DNA of 64,000 nucleotides from Stictocephala bisonia (GCA_035578905.1 JAQJVL010000003.1:8764509-8828508); one strand, 5' to 3'; counted from the first letter of the stretch, positions 49,334-63,204 are shown. The notes: generated by a model not told the origin, from the letters alone. Numbers and translations are program-made.

Positions 49334-51041
49334 AAGTGTATACACACTAACTATTCATACACGAACTGATGTAACAATGAGTAGATAAAACAGGGCAGAC
49401 TATGAGAAGGTGACAATAACGTAGAACCAGATGCGGTGTGTACAGAATGGGCCAGACGAATCAATGATCAGCATTCAAACCACTGTGCTCTGGTGTTTCA
49501 AACCCATTAACTAAACGGTACAACTTGACATCAGAATGGACCAATCCGTGACTAGACACTCTATTTAATCAATGTCTCATTACTATATGGAATTCAACAG
49601 TGAATTTCGTTAGAGATGAAAATGTTAACGCTGTTGATATTTGTCTACAATTTAACTACGTATTTTATTTAACTTGTATTATTTTATTTAAAAATGCTAC
49701 GATATAAGAAAAATCCCATTAAATTATAAAAATTATAAAATAAATTACCTAAAGCTATGAGCAATCACGTAAATTTCACTCCTACTTCTCTGGATATAAA
49801 AAAGCATTATAATACCAGTAGAATATGAGTTATGAGTAAAATAAGCAATACATAAATAAAAATGTATCCACTAATAGTCCTACATACATACAACTGTACC
49901 TTACTATGAAATTGAGATTCGTTAATACGACAAGTAAACAGTTCAAACAAAACTAAAATTGACTGTGTTTCGAAGAAATAAAGTTAAAAGTATTTATTTA
50001 TATCAGCCAATTGAAGGATTATAAAGTAGCCTTGATTTTCCAAAATGTCACATGGGCTATTCATTTTAAATGTAAAGTAGAATAGATGAGGCTGCTTATC
50101 ACAGGAAGGGTTTATTAATTTTATAAAAAGACAATAATGCATAGTTAGCTGTATTACACATCTATTAGTACATATACTTTAGTACAGTGTAATGTTATAA
50201 TACAGTTATGGTAAAACTGTATTAGCTGCAAATATTTACAGCGTTCAAAAACAACAAAACAATTATTAATTCAAGAATGGTTTGACCGAACGACTTCACA
50301 ATTTGCACAATTCTCAAAACTACCATTGTTAAACAGTATAAGAAAATCCATTGAAATGTCTTTAGTCATTTAAAAATGTTGGTCGTTTTTTTTATTTTTA
50401 ACATTTTTTTATTTTAACATTTTTTTTTAAATGTTAAAATAAGTTTTTTAAATAAAAATATTTTAAAACTGTAAGGTTCATCAATTTAAAAAAAATATGT
50501 TTTTTGTTAATTTTATTATAACCGTATTGGTACATTCATTTTTATTTTATCCATTAATAATAATAATTAATAATGGAGTTTTGTTAACATTCTATTTTAC
50601 TGAATTCTACGTTATATTAAAGTTATCTAAAAATATTATCTTTGTGTAAAATTGATGAACAGTTTACAATATATTATAATTTAAGAATGTTAAATGGCCA
50701 CCATTTTGAAATGGCTAAAGACAACTCAAAGATTATTTTTATACAGTTTAGATGTGTTATTTTAAGGAGCTGAGTAAAGTTTTAAGTCAGTCGGTCAGAC
50801 CGTTGTTGAGTTATTAGTTTTGTTGTAAAAAACACAAACAGACAGGTAGACCCTAACGGAGCGGATTTTGATAAAACTTTGTACTTGATTTTGTGCTCTA
50901 AATTTGGTGTAAAATCCAAAAATATATAGCCAGGACACCTTTATAGTTGCACCCTTTTATAATGGAAATAATCACTAGATCACAATTAAGGTGTGGAATA
51001 AATGTTAACTACGCCATCACTTATTCTTAAATACTGTTGCC
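49334..51041. other. Non-coding; possible element scrap at 50.69-50.96 kb
   Basis: Mostly AT-rich, with a TTTTAACATTT hairpin region at 50393-50440. At 50693-50960 AATGGCCACCATTTTGAAAT, AGTCAGTCGGTCAGACCG and AAACACAAACAGACAGGTAG look like an old element end. Confidence 0.4.
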
Positions 51042-51868
51042 AAACAACAAATATACGAGAAAGACAAACTACATGACAGCACTAAATATACGAGAAAGAC
51101 AAACTACATGACAACACTAAATATACGAGAAAGACAAACTACATGACAGCACTAAATATACGAGAAAGACAAACTACATGACAGCACTAAATATACGAGA
51201 AAGACAAACTACATGACAGCACTAAATATACGAGAAAGACAAACTACATGACAGCACTAAATATACGAGAAAGACAAACTACATGGCAGCACTAAATATA
51301 CGAGAAAGACAAACTACATGACAGCACTAAATATACGAGAAAGACAAAGTACACGACAGCACTAAATATACGAGAAAGACAAACTACATGACAACACTAA
51401 ATATACGAGAAAGACAAACTACATGACAGCACTAAATATACGAGAAAGACAAACTACATGACAGCACTAAATATACGAGAAAGACAAACTACATGACAAC
51501 ACTAAATATACGAGAAAGACAAACTACATGACAGCACTAAATATACGAGAAAGACAAACTACACGACAGCACTAAATATACGAGAAAGACAAACTACATG
51601 ACAGCACTAAATATACGAGAAAGACAAACTACATGACAGCACTAAATATACGAGAAAGACAAACTACATGACAGCACTAAATATACGAGAAAGACAAACT
51701 ACATGACAGCACTAAATATACGATAAAGACAAACTACATGACAGCACTAAATATACGAGAAAGACAAACTACATGACAGCACTAAATATACGAGAAAGAC
51801 AAACTACATGACAGCACTAAATATACGAGAAAGACAAACTACACGACAACACTAAATATACTGTATAA
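51042..51868. repeat. 35-bp tandem array, about 23 copies
   Basis: The unit is ACTAAATATACGAGAAAGAC followed by AAACTACATGACAGC. Only a few scattered substitutions occur (ACACG, ACAAC, GGCAGC, GATAAAG), so the array is young or kept uniform. Confidence 0.97.
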
Positions 51869-52275
51869 ACGAACAGTTAAAATAAGCTGTATCAATACAT
51901 ATTAACATCGAAAACATGTTAAAAGGAAGTAGATTACAAAAAATTAACTTAGTAAAATGACACCCAAATTACGCGATTGAAAATCCGTGTGAAAATAAAA
52001 TTTTTTAAAATGTTTTTTAATAAAGTTCAGCTATATGACAATTTCGAATCAGATTTTCAGGGGTTTTTTGGAGTAAAAATAGGATATAAAATAAACTAAA
52101 GCACACATTTAATTTCACGGCATGCATTATTGGTTACATGGGTTGTAATTGATAAATTCACACACATATACATAGTATATTATCTCTACATGTCTCAGGG
52201 TCTAAAAATAATTATAAAAATTGTATTTTACAGTAAACGATTTGTTGATATATATTTAAGACTTACGTTATTTCC
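51869..52275. other. AT-rich spacer between two arrays
   Basis: No supported feature. Confidence 0.5.
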
Positions 52276-52712
52276 ATTGTAAGAGGTTCCTCATAATGGT
52301 TGTTTAATTATAAGAGGTTCCTCATAATGGTTGTTTAATTATAAGAGGTTCCTCATAATGGTTGTTTAATTATAAGAGGTTCCTCATAATGGTTGTTTAA
52401 TTATAAGAGGTTCCTCATAATGGTTGTTTAATTATAAGAGGTTCCTCATAATGGTTGTTTAATTATAAGAGGTTCCTCATAATGGTTGTTTAATTATAAG
52501 AGGTTCCTCATAATGGTTGTTTAATTATAAGAGGTTCCTCATAATGGTTGTTTAATTATAAGAGGTTCCTCATAATGGTTGTTTAATTATAAGAGGTTCC
52601 TCATAATGGTTGTTTAATTATAAGAGGTTCCTCATAATGGTTGTTTAATTATAAGAGGTTCCTCATAATGGTTGTTTAATTATAAGAGGTCCCTCATAAT
52701 GGTTGTTTAAAT
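52276..52712. repeat. 31-bp tandem array, 14 copies
   Basis: The unit is TTATAAGAGGTTCCTCATAA followed by TGGTTGTTTAA. Internal copies are identical; only the outermost differ (TTGTAAGAGG at the left, GGTCCCTC at the right). Each unit contains GAGG-TT-CCTC. Confidence 0.97.
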
Positions 52713-53614
52713 AAAAAATTCCGATATCACTTCCTTTAAACTTTGGCCATTAAAGAAAAAAAGTAAATAGGGAATTGTATTAATTGAATTATTTTATATA
52801 AAGTAATAATTTTGATAAAATTTCTCATTTTGGTTGATTTAGAATTTTTATTATATTTATTAATTTATTTATTGTCTTTTTAATTTTACTTTATCGATGG
52901 TGGAATTGTTATATTATTATAACTGAAAATGTATTATTATAACCTTAAAAATTTTCAAAGAATAAAAAACAAAATACAAAAATACACAAAATAATAATAT
53001 TTTGTTTTCATGCATCATTAAAGAAGAACGTACAATTTCTATAATTACTCAAAACAATCGCTCTATGAAGAAATTCCTACAGTAACCACCTTTGTGAGAA
53101 AAATATGAATATTAACTATTATTATTTATTAAGTAGTTTGTCATATAGGGATTAAAAAAAATGTTCTATTTTATGAGAGATATGATGTAATAGTGAAATT
53201 CATTATAAAAAGGCATTGTATTTGAATCGAAACTTGTTCGTATATAAATAAATACATACATATTTCTTTTGTTGCACGAAAATATATTGTTATGACAATC
53301 GTTCATTGTTTAGCTAAAATACTCAACTTAATCTTACATTGAATTCCTTTTCAAATTGTTCTTACTCTTTTCCATTAATTAGAATTTTCAACCCTTCCCC
53401 GGACCGTAAACTAACAGTGAGGTCAGCCTACGGACGAACGCGTCTATATTATTTAATGTATGAGTGATCAATGTAGTTATTACACTGTTATGTAGTCTTA
53501 AATTCCTTTAGCATGGGACATTTTTGAGGCCGGAAAAGGAAACACTTGTTATTTACCATACTGAGTCGTCCCTGCCTCTAGTAGCATTAGAGAATGTATG
53601 TAGAGGTTTCAATT
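52713..53614. other. AT-rich, nothing recognised
   Basis: A GC-richer patch at 53395-53445 (CCCTTCCCCGGACCG, CGGACGAACGCGTC) is unidentified. Confidence 0.45.
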
Positions 53615-53960
53615 TTAGATTTGAAAATACGACATGTTTTCAAAATATACAGATAAGGTAATGTATACAGTTGTTAACTGGCCTGCACAGCTCGCGATTG
53701 TTTGGAATTTTTGTTGTTGTAAGGAAGATTCTAGTGAAGTTTGCAATTTTGCAACCGTAGAAGTTCCATCCGTAGAGGATGTGTGAGTAGTTAAGTTTGT
53801 ATATGCCTTGATCACTACCCGATTTGGGTAATATTCGAATAGTTTCCACAAGACATAAATGACTGAGGATAACTGTGAACAAACATGGTCTACATGACAA
53901 TCTCTAGTCAAACCTCGGTCAAGGTGTATTCTTTAAGAGATATCAGTTTTATCCAAAATT
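53615..53960 (-). pseudogene. Degenerate non-LTR RT fragment, minus strand
   Basis: The minus strand from about 53935 reads RIHLDRGLTRDCHVDHVCSQ, LSSVIYVLWKLFEYYP and VVIKAYTNL. This matches in form the post-palm block of jockey/CR1-like elements (a F-LG-x-x-LD then H-V-x-x-LSS-x-x-YVL-RKL, then V-x-x-AY). The parts that should read as SHLxYG.xxWG are altered, and the two overlapping frames at 53615-53911 reflect frameshifts. A short old piece, with no RT core attached. Confidence 0.7.
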
Positions 53961-54207
53961 ACTGTTGGGCTAATAATAATAATATGAATATGTTGTTTAT
54001 AAACTAAGTTGGATGAATGTTAGTTTTGACAGATTTGTTTGGATATTGAGCTTGTCGAAATGTTGAACTAACATGTTGAGTTCAATAAAGCCATTTTTAA
54101 AATTTTTTGTTGATTCTTATTTAAAAAAGAGTGGCGCCATCTGCGTATTAGACCTTGTTTTATTGATGAATCGACACAATTTACGTAAATCGATAAGAGT
54201 ATGGAGA
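53961..54207. other. Non-coding spacer
   Basis: May be further decay of the non-LTR copy; not readable. Confidence 0.4.
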
Positions 54208-54410
54208 TAATTATGGGGCCCTAAGACACCCATAGCTAATTATGGGGCCCTAAGACACCCATAGCTAATTATGGAGCCCTAAGACACCCATAGCTAATTA
54301 TGGGGCCCTAAGACACCCATAGCTAATTATGGGGCCCTAAGACACCCATAGCTAATTATGGGGCCCTAAGACACCCATAGCTAATTATGGGGCCCTAAGA
54401 CACCCATAGC
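54208..54410. repeat. 29-bp tandem array, seven copies
   Basis: The unit is TAATTATGGGGCCCTAAGAC followed by ACCCATAGC. Only one substitution (GGAGCCC in the third copy) was seen. Each unit holds the palindrome GGGCCC. Confidence 0.97.
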
Positions 54411-55480
54411 AAAGCCTCGACCTCCCCAATATTACTCAAAAAATGCCTACAAATTGTGATCGATTACATATTCCTTAATGATCCAGTCTGTACGTGAGAA
54501 TTTGATGGTTGACATAGGCTTTGGCAAGACGAGTGATTCTCTCAAAGTTTCTTTCCTTTTGATTCATTCCCTTCCACAACTTCATCGACTGTCGGATGAC
54601 TGAGTAGATTGCACTGTAGGTTTGCTACTTCGGCATCCTGATTGATTTGCAGATCTAGATGATGATGGTCCAATACATTCAAACACTGCGAAAGAGACAG
54701 CTTTTAAAAATATTTCTGAAGACCATCAGCATAGAGATAGGGTGATAATTTTCATGAAACAATTATCACTATTCTTGACAACTTGAGTTACGTTGGCAAT
54801 TTTGAGAAAGGAAGTAAAAGTTGCAGAGTGAAACGAGAGGTTACTGAGGTGTTCAAGCGGGCCCTATTAAATGCTTAGATCACTGTTTTAGGAATAATGT
54901 TAGCACGTCATTTGAGCTGCTTGATCATTTTAATGAAAATTATCTTATCATTCTAGGACTTTAGTCCTCTCATACCTATGGCAACGTCATTGGAGACAGT
55001 TGCTGGTAAGGGAATTAATTTATGATTGCAGTTGTTTCTTATCCTCTTCATATTATCTTAGTGTTTCTAGTATTTTCGTTGTCTCCGTTCCAGAGTTTCT
55101 CATTTGTGACGTATATATTTTTTTCTATCTCCAGTTCTAGCAACTCATTCCATGCTTTGACACTGGTTCAGTTTGAGTATCCGTTGTCGCCGACTTAGCC
55201 AATGCTATCGTGAAGACTTCGTCATTATAATGCAACTGTCATTGGCCAGACTCGATTGAATGACCGAGCATCACTTTGATTTGTCCTCGAAGATCTACCA
55301 GTTCTTTATTTAGAGAATTGTTCTCAATCAAGATGCTGTGTGTTTTCTATTGAAGAAAAAGTTATTTGTGATGAGTCGGGGATTTTGGCGATGTAGTGAG
55401 CAGTGCGTCAGCTTTTTCAGTCTTGCGATGAAGCTTGTGCTCTGTAGGTATTAGAACTCCAATGATATAGTAGGTAGGGC
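54411..55480 (-). pseudogene. Possible decayed non-LTR element, minus strand
   Basis: The minus strand at about 54750-54960 reads RFTLQLLLPFLKIANVTQVV and KNSDNCFMKIITLSLC. This resembles the early RT block (FP..LK.A.V.P..K.GD...NYRPISLL). Upstream at about 55280-55330 ENNSLNKELVDLRGQIKVML looks like a coiled coil. Stops and frameshifts are frequent and the usual endonuclease between these parts is not seen, so the call is tentative. Composition is less AT-rich than the neighbours. Confidence 0.4.
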
Positions 55481-58400
55481 CTTGCATAAATGTAATTTAT
55501 AAAAAAGATTCCTTTTTATCACTATTCGTTTTCATGTAAGCCTTACGGTTCTTCCTAGGCAGTGTCAGACTACGTCTTCAGTTATTAGTGAATCACATTT
55601 TAAAACATTATAAAATGTCTAAAACATTATCCACTCTCAAAGTATGTTACCAACACTGTGGAATAATAAATACTCACTTATATATATATACTATAAGTAA
55701 GTATAAGTATGATATTTCTCAATGATGGTAGCGAATTGATACTGAATAATATTATATATATGCGTCCTTTGCTTCAAACACGATTTATTATAAAAATGCA
55801 GTCGACAATCACTAAAAAAATACGTTGTATAAACAATTCAAAACACAAATAACGCTTAAGCAAATAATTTGTGTTTTTTTTTTTAATTATAATGCAAAAT
55901 CAATAACTAATTATCTTGACCCTGTCAGGTTTATTTCACAAGATAATCATCTCGAGGTTGATACAAAATATTCATAATTCATATAGATCACTTTGTATGC
56001 ATTTTCAAGTCCCTTAAAACTAAATCATTGTTTTCCAACAACGCTGAAAATTGCACTTCAAGTTAGGTTTTTACCGAGAATGGGAATGCTTTAAAAGTCT
56101 AGCAACTAAAGTAGAAAGTAGCAAACTGTTGCCGTTATCCGCTAAGAAAATCCCCAACAAAGCCGTTATCCGTTATCATAATAGGTAATATAGTGAACGA
56201 CAACTTCAGAAGATAGTTTTGAACTATTTCTTGCTGATAAAATATTTGAAGGGGAATGATACTGTGGGGTTTCAACAAAAAATTTAAAACAAAGCACCAA
56301 TGGTTCATTGAAAATATCCGGTAGTGTTTGAAAGTATTTATTTCTTTAATTAATATGTAAAATTTATTAATTAGAAATTCTAGTATTTCACTGGTTATTT
56401 TAGAGACTTTTTATTCATCGTGAGATTGATATATTGAGATTACTATAACACTTATTTTAATTTATCGTTATTATATTTTAGACGGTTGTATTTTATTGAA
56501 ATTATAGAATCAAACTAATTTCTGTTTTTATTTTACCAACGATTATGATTTAGTTCTAAAATATCTTCCACAAGAGCATGTGGACCGCCTGCATGCTCAT
56601 CCTAACTGTACATACATTATTCTATGGACTTTCGTTTCACATCCCATCTTCCATGTTCAAATACATTATATAAGAATCACAGGAAGTTGTACTCTTTAGC
56701 ACAGAGAAAAGTAGACTAGTCATAATTCATTCTATCCTGTAGTAGTAGTTGAAGCCGATATTCGCCATCTTGGTGAGATGGCCTCAGCTGATGTGACCTA
56801 AAAGTGTAAGCTACAGGTGAAATAAAACATTTAGATAACATTGAAACAATTCATATTAAATGTATTTATTTAGTAAACTAAGTAAAACAACTAGAAGTAG
56901 GTAAATGTTCAGTATGATAAAGAAACAATAATAATCAAATTAATTGGTTTCATAGTACTCATCTCTGAAAAGTTATTCCATTCTGCTTATTGTTATTGCT
57001 GTTTGGAAAGTAAGAAGACTAAGGACTAGTCAAAATACAGGATTGAAAGTTTTTAAAATTGAGCTGACGCTTAGCTTCCGTTTAGAAACTTACAGTCAGT
57101 GGAGGGGACCGCCATCTTGGAAGAGTACCGGCTTCACTTAGATTGCCGTGTATCTACTGTGTTTTATTCTTTGCTCTGTGGTCCTTTGTGCATTTTGTTT
57201 TATGACTATTAAATATAAGATGAAGTATTGGCATTTTCTTAAAATAAATCATGGATTCCCGTTGGAACAACATTGAATGAGTATGTTATAGTTTTTTATT
57301 TTATAAAAACAATCGTATCTCTAGTATTTTATTTAATTACAAGTACTGATAATAAAAACATATCACAACAATTCACATGACCTTTTCAAGCTAAATCATG
57401 AATGTTTTTATTAACCAGGCTTTTATGTACACAATGTGAGAATCACATAGAGTACACAACATTGTTTGGAAAAATAATATTACCCAAGAGTAAATCTTTC
57501 CAAATAACGTTTCACGTGCAAAACAATATATGTAAATATCTTCTTTAGTACACGTTTTAATAATGAAATACTCGTTGCGTTATCAACAAAACAGCATGAA
57601 AAATAAAATTAATAGTTAATGAAAATAGAGACCTGTAGTAAAGCAGTTTTAAATAAACTTATCAGAATATAGAATCTTAAAAAATATTTAATCAAAATGT
57701 GTCTGGCATGAAACAAAACCTGCCTGGAATGAGGTCCAGCCTACATTAAATTAGGGAATCAGCTTAACTTAGTGTTATAATAATACTGTCAGACAAATCT
57801 GTTTTACGTAAATTTATTTAAAAACCATGAAATGAACGTAAAAACCATCTTTCCCCAATGATTTAGGCTAAGAAACATACTTTTTACACTAATAATTAGT
57901 ATTCAAAGAGTAAATCTATTGAGTGGTTATAACAATGCCTTTGAACTAAGTCCAAGCTTTTAAGTTACGTTATGGTTAAATAAGAAAAACTTTCAAGAAC
58001 ATCGCTCAAACATTTTATAACCTTTATCATAAAATAAAACTGTACTTCTACAATTTAAAACTACTATAAAACAACCAAATATTTAATTTATTGAATGAAA
58101 CAGGGTGTTGCTGTCTGAAACAATTTAATCGTAATATAATAAAATTCAAGCTTATATAGATAACAGAATAATTTGATAATGTAATCTATGTCATCACCAT
58201 TTAAAAATATATTTTTAAAAAATAGTTTTAATGTGCTTTCCATTAAATATATGTTTTACACAGAGGTTTGAATTGTAATAAAGCTAAACGATTAGAATTA
58301 AATTGAACTTCCATAAAGAATCGAAACTAAGATCCCAAAATTAGAATTCAGAAAAAAATTACAATGGGAATGCTGTTTCTTGTGTTACATACACTTAGTA

Positions 58401-61400
58401 ATATTCACCAGTTCTTTTTACATGTAACATACAATGTATAGTAACATAGATTGTATATGTACTTGAAGTTTCAAACTTCCATTGATGTGGTTTTAGTAGT
58501 ATTTTGTATGGAACCAAAATAAATTAAACAGTCATAAAACAAATAGAAGGTGTAGGCCTATTTCGAATGAAAATTTTTAATCTAATCGTGTAAGGAAACA
58601 TTTCCCTACACAAAGTGTTGGTTTTGATGAAGGATGATCATGATAAATATTTTTTTGATCTCTACGTCGTAAATTTTATTAAATATCAATCTGAGAATTT
58701 AAATGTTTTTAGGTTCAATTCAACATTTAATTTAGCATATAATTTGAATAGCTTCATGACAAGACTATAACTATAATGCATTTAAGACAGCCAATTGAGT
58801 TAAACATAAATTTAGGGTACATTAGTAGGACATTTATAGAAAAATATTACAGACAAGGGATAGAACCCACAACGGTTGTAATTAAAAAAGGCTTAATGTA
58901 GAACGTAAGCCGATTTGTTCTAATCTAATCAGAAATTATGAGCAATACAAAATGATAATGAAAAGTTGATAAATGATCTTTCTACAAATAATCAAACACT
59001 TAAATATAATTAAATAAAAATTACACATAACTGTATATTTAAGTGATTAAATAGGGCTTAAAATAAGACATAACTCATAGAAAAATATATGTTATTTTTA
59101 AAAAAAATGTTACGTCATAGCAGAAGGTTTTTCTATTGTTCGGCAACACAAAATAAATGTAATATATTGTCGTCAGGGGCTTGCAGCAATGTTGCTATAC
59201 CACTGCATTGCGGGTATAGCCTAGTCCCTTTTAGTTCTCCTATCTTTCCGTCATTAAATCGAACCTAATGTTATTATAGAGCTGCCTCGTTGTGTCTATA
59301 CGATTAAGTTTTAATTATATACGAACCTAGATAGAAAACAATGAATGTCTGGATTGATAATATTCAATTTTCATTTGGTATTACAAAATATATGACAATT
59401 TTGCTTCTAGTGAAATATTTTTTAGTTACGATTACTAATAGCATAAAACACTATAAATAATTTTTTTAAATAAAAAATCTATAGATGTTAGTTTTACAAA
59501 TTATTTCATATTTTAATTTAAGTTAAAAAAGAGCGGCTCTATATAGAGTTTGCATAAAAAAAAACAGTAGAGTTAAAATTTACAAGGGAATTTTAACGAG
59601 GGAAAGTGAAACACATATAGTGAAAGTAATCATTGGAATATGCTACTAAATAAATTATGCTATTTAAAACTCGTAATAAAGTTAGCAAATATATAGACTA
59701 AAAACATACATTTTACGTTATTTAGAACTGGATTTAAAAATATAAAAGTATTGTCCTTATATTAAATTTAACTAGATACTTTGAACACATGAATTTTGTT
59801 GGAAACAAGTTATTAATTTAATCGCATTTAATGGTGGTTGATTATTAGTAAATACCTGCTAACTAGGTTATTATTTCCTCCAACAGATTTATAATGATTT
59901 TAAATTTAAAAAATGCCAAAACATTTAATAAACGAAAAAGATAAATACAGTATGTTGAGTTTGTGTTTTAGATCTTGATTAATTTTTGTTCTAGAACGTA
60001 AGTAACATTGTCTTTGCTACAAACTGTTCTATTATTCATGAATTTACTATTTTTACTGTACAGTTTAGTTTATTATAGAAAAAGAATTAATCAGTTTACT
60101 TCAATTTTTGACATCACTTTTTTTATACTTTTAGGATATTTCCTGCAATGAAAACATGTCCCTATTTGTTTCTAAGGATATGGTTTCGTATAGTTCTATT
60201 TTATTGTGATGAAAGTGCTTTTTCAAAAACCCTCATTGTTTGTTGGTTTACTACTGTATGGAAATATGATGAACGAAATTCAAACTATTAAATTAGGCAA
60301 ATTGGAGTCATATTTTCTGAAAACACTGAACACGTTCATAGATATCCAATAATTTTAACAGCATACCTGTGACCAAAACCAAACGGGTGGGCAAGATGCC
60401 AGTCCAACATGGTGGATGATTTAAAATTCATTTTCAGGCTTTATATTAACACGTGATTAAGAAAAATAACCTACACAGACATATACCAATAAATATAAAT
60501 AATTTTAATTATTTTAAAAGCTTTTTTATGTAAAATTGTATGATTATTTTACGATAAATCTGTTTATCCGAACAGAAAATGTGCATTACCTTAGTAATGT
60601 TATTTTTCATTGGTGATCTATTTTATTTATTTAAATGTATGATTAAATGTTAATATTTTAATAAAACATATCAAATAGCTCTTTCTGAATTAATTATAGA
60701 AACTATACACTACGAACAAAATAAATATATTAGTAAACGTTCCGTTTACTTTCCACTCTAATATAAGTTGAGGAACAATTTATTCATATCGTATATATCT
60801 TAACCATATTTGATTGTATAATCATATTATGAGTAGAGAAATATTTATATATATTTAAAAACTATATGAAGCTGTTTGTTTATTTATAACAATTCTACAA
60901 ACGATGCTCTGAAAACGGTGGTTTATTCATTAGTGAATGACGTTTCGTAAGATTAAAGTAAAAAAAAATAAGTTTGAAATTGTATAATAACTTGTTTTTG
61001 AAAGTGGTTTTTTATTCATATTTTCATTACTGTTTGTGAATAAAAGAGGCTTGCATTCGTAAAATGTAAATAATTATAGAGTGTTTCTTAATCCACAGAA
61101 GAAATAATTCTATTTTTTGCCATACATAAATTAAAAACACAATTACATATGTAAAACCTCAAATCGTGAGTGACTTTGGCTTGATCCATATAATGTTAAT
61201 AAACTAATTTCCACTAAGAAACCAACCGTTAAAACATGGACGATTATGAATTGCGAATGAATCGATGAATTTTAATAAACGAGTGTAAAGTAGGTTTTGT
61301 TGCTAACTAAAATCATCTACTGAAATACCATTTATTAATAACCCAGTAGTCAGGGCAATGATGCAGTAACCTGGGGTGAAAATTATATTATTAATGAAAC

Positions 61401-62212
61401 AGGCTGTGATATTAATATTCAAAACAGGGCTCATATTAATATCCTTTGCTCCTGGTGCGCTTTGTAATAAATAAGTGAAAATATTCTTTCTCAGTTATTT
61501 AAAATATTTTTATTTTCCTTATATTAGTTCACTATTGAAGTTTAATTGAAGAAAATTTACGTTTGACTAAAAAGCATTGCAAGAAAGAGTTATAACTTTT
61601 TCAAAGCAATATTAGGTAGTATTAAGCATTTTATTACCGTAAACATTTTAAAATTAAATAAAAAAGTGTAGAAATTTTTTTAATATATAACAGTATTTTC
61701 AAAAGCTCTTAGTATTTCTATGTGTTTTGAATTTAAAAGCTCTATTGCTGCTTTAAATTAATAATCTAACTGTCGCATGCAATCAACTAGATTTAAACAA
61801 TATTTATTTAATTGTTTTCGAATGTATAGAGAACTATGTATTTACGAGAAAAAAGAGGTGTTAAAATGTTATGGTCGTTTGTATGTATTATATAATTTTA
61901 TGTTTGGAACACTTTCTTTCTCATCACTTTCTAAAAAGTTCTAAAATATATCAAATCATTCTCATATTTAGGACAGAAAAAAGTGGCCCATTCGGTATAT
62001 GATTTACTGATTATAGGTTTTTATGTTTATAAAAGGTTAACTGATGGGAAAAATATATTTTATTGTTACGTCATAAGAAAGTGTATTGTGAGAAAAAAAA
62101 AAAAAAATAAGTTGTGTCATATTCCTTTTACTTAAACTGTTGACATTTACAGAAGTTGAGGTTATTTATATGACAATATAAATGAAATTCCCGCATCTCC
62201 TAGGTTAGGAGC
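55481..62212. other. 6.7 kb without a recognised gene or array
   Basis: AT-rich. GC-richer patches are at 56570-56640, 56735-56815 (CGCCATCTTGG), 57080-57180 (CCGCCATCTTGG) and 59170-59300. The two CCATCTTGG sites match the reverse of a YY1-type motif, but no gene is attached. No TIR pair, array or domain was seen. Confidence 0.5.
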
Positions 62213-62535
62213 GGTGACGTTTACTTGTACTGTTAACTTAAACAGTACAAGTAAACGCCACACAACAAAAATGTATTACAATACAAGTACAAAATGCACA
62301 AATATTACGGTGATCGATTTCGGTGAGCATGCTCATCATCAGACCAGAGGGATTCACAAAAGAATCTTCTGTGAATTCACACATTCTTTTTTGAATCCCT
62401 CTGGTCTGAGGAAGGTGAGCGTGGTTCACCGAAATCGATCACCATAATATTTGTGCATTTTGTACTTGTGTTGTAATATGTTTGTGTTTATATTGTAATA
62501 AATTTGTGTTGTGTGGCGTTTACTTGTACTCTATA
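62213..62535. mobile_element. Long hairpin element, Penelope-pLTR-like
   Basis: Arms 62240-62360 and about 62385-62530 are close inverses: AGTACAAGTAAACGCCACAC, AGTACAAAATGCACAAATAT, GGTGATCGATTTCGGTGA, CAGACCAGAGGGATTCA. Near the loop each arm holds CTGANGA...GAAA around a hairpin (minus strand 62318-62342, plus strand 62406-62434), pointing outward as in the 4.7-kb Penelope pseudo-LTR. A further short palindrome (GTTTACTTGTACTGTT and its inverse, 62219-62255) repeats the outer end. Open frames through it mirror each other and are artefacts. Confidence 0.7.
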
Positions 62536-62988
62536 TGTACAAAGACGTATTATGCTAACTAAAAAACTATTAGTTAATTTAAAGTGAAATTAAATAATTG
62601 CTATAATTTCTAATTCTGAAGTACATTTTTGTTTAGTAACTTTACACAAAATTGAATAACTAACTAAAAGAGTACATAATTTTGTATTGTCCATATAAAA
62701 TATAATTGTCGATATAATATATAATTATAAAATTACAATACTAGAAGAAAACTGTAGACCATAGTAAAAATAAGTTCTTTTTGTAAAATCTAAAAGAAAT
62801 CTAAAAGCTAGAACACGTATTTTCAATTGATTAATCATGAAATTAATGCATTAAAGAATAAGCAAGTATAAAATACCATAATATGAAGTAACTTGACCTA
62901 CACCTAGCATGAAATAAAAATCCAATATCAATGATGAGATTCAGAACTTTGGAATCAAACCTTTGAATAAGAAACCGAGGATAAGCAA
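62536..62988. other. AT-rich, nothing recognised
   Basis: No supported feature. Confidence 0.5.
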
Positions 62989-63204
62989 TTTCGTTTGATG
63001 TCTTTCTCTGAAATAGCACGGAAACTGTCGAGATCTGCAGAGTCGGAGGAGATGACGTCATCCACTATTCAACCAATGGCAGCGCTGGAGCCATCTGCTC
63101 CGTGTTATGTCCACGTTAATATTACAAGGACCATCATATGGTTCCAGAAAGTGGCTGAGTCTGACTTCTCTTTAGTATCGATGACGGTGAATTACGGCAA
63201 CTAG
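62989..63204 (+). other. GC-richer segment with CRE and CCAAT motifs
   Basis: An open frame from ATG 62998 (MSFSEIARKLSRSAESEEMT) runs to TAG at 63202 with better coding-like composition than its neighbours but no known domain. It contains TGACGTCA (CRE palindrome, about 63054-63061) and CCAATGG (about 63071). It could be an exon, a promoter or an element fragment; undecided. Confidence 0.3.

Noticed and set aside
62214..62447. Similar proteins on both strands
   Set aside because: Mirror frames of a long inverted repeat, not genes.
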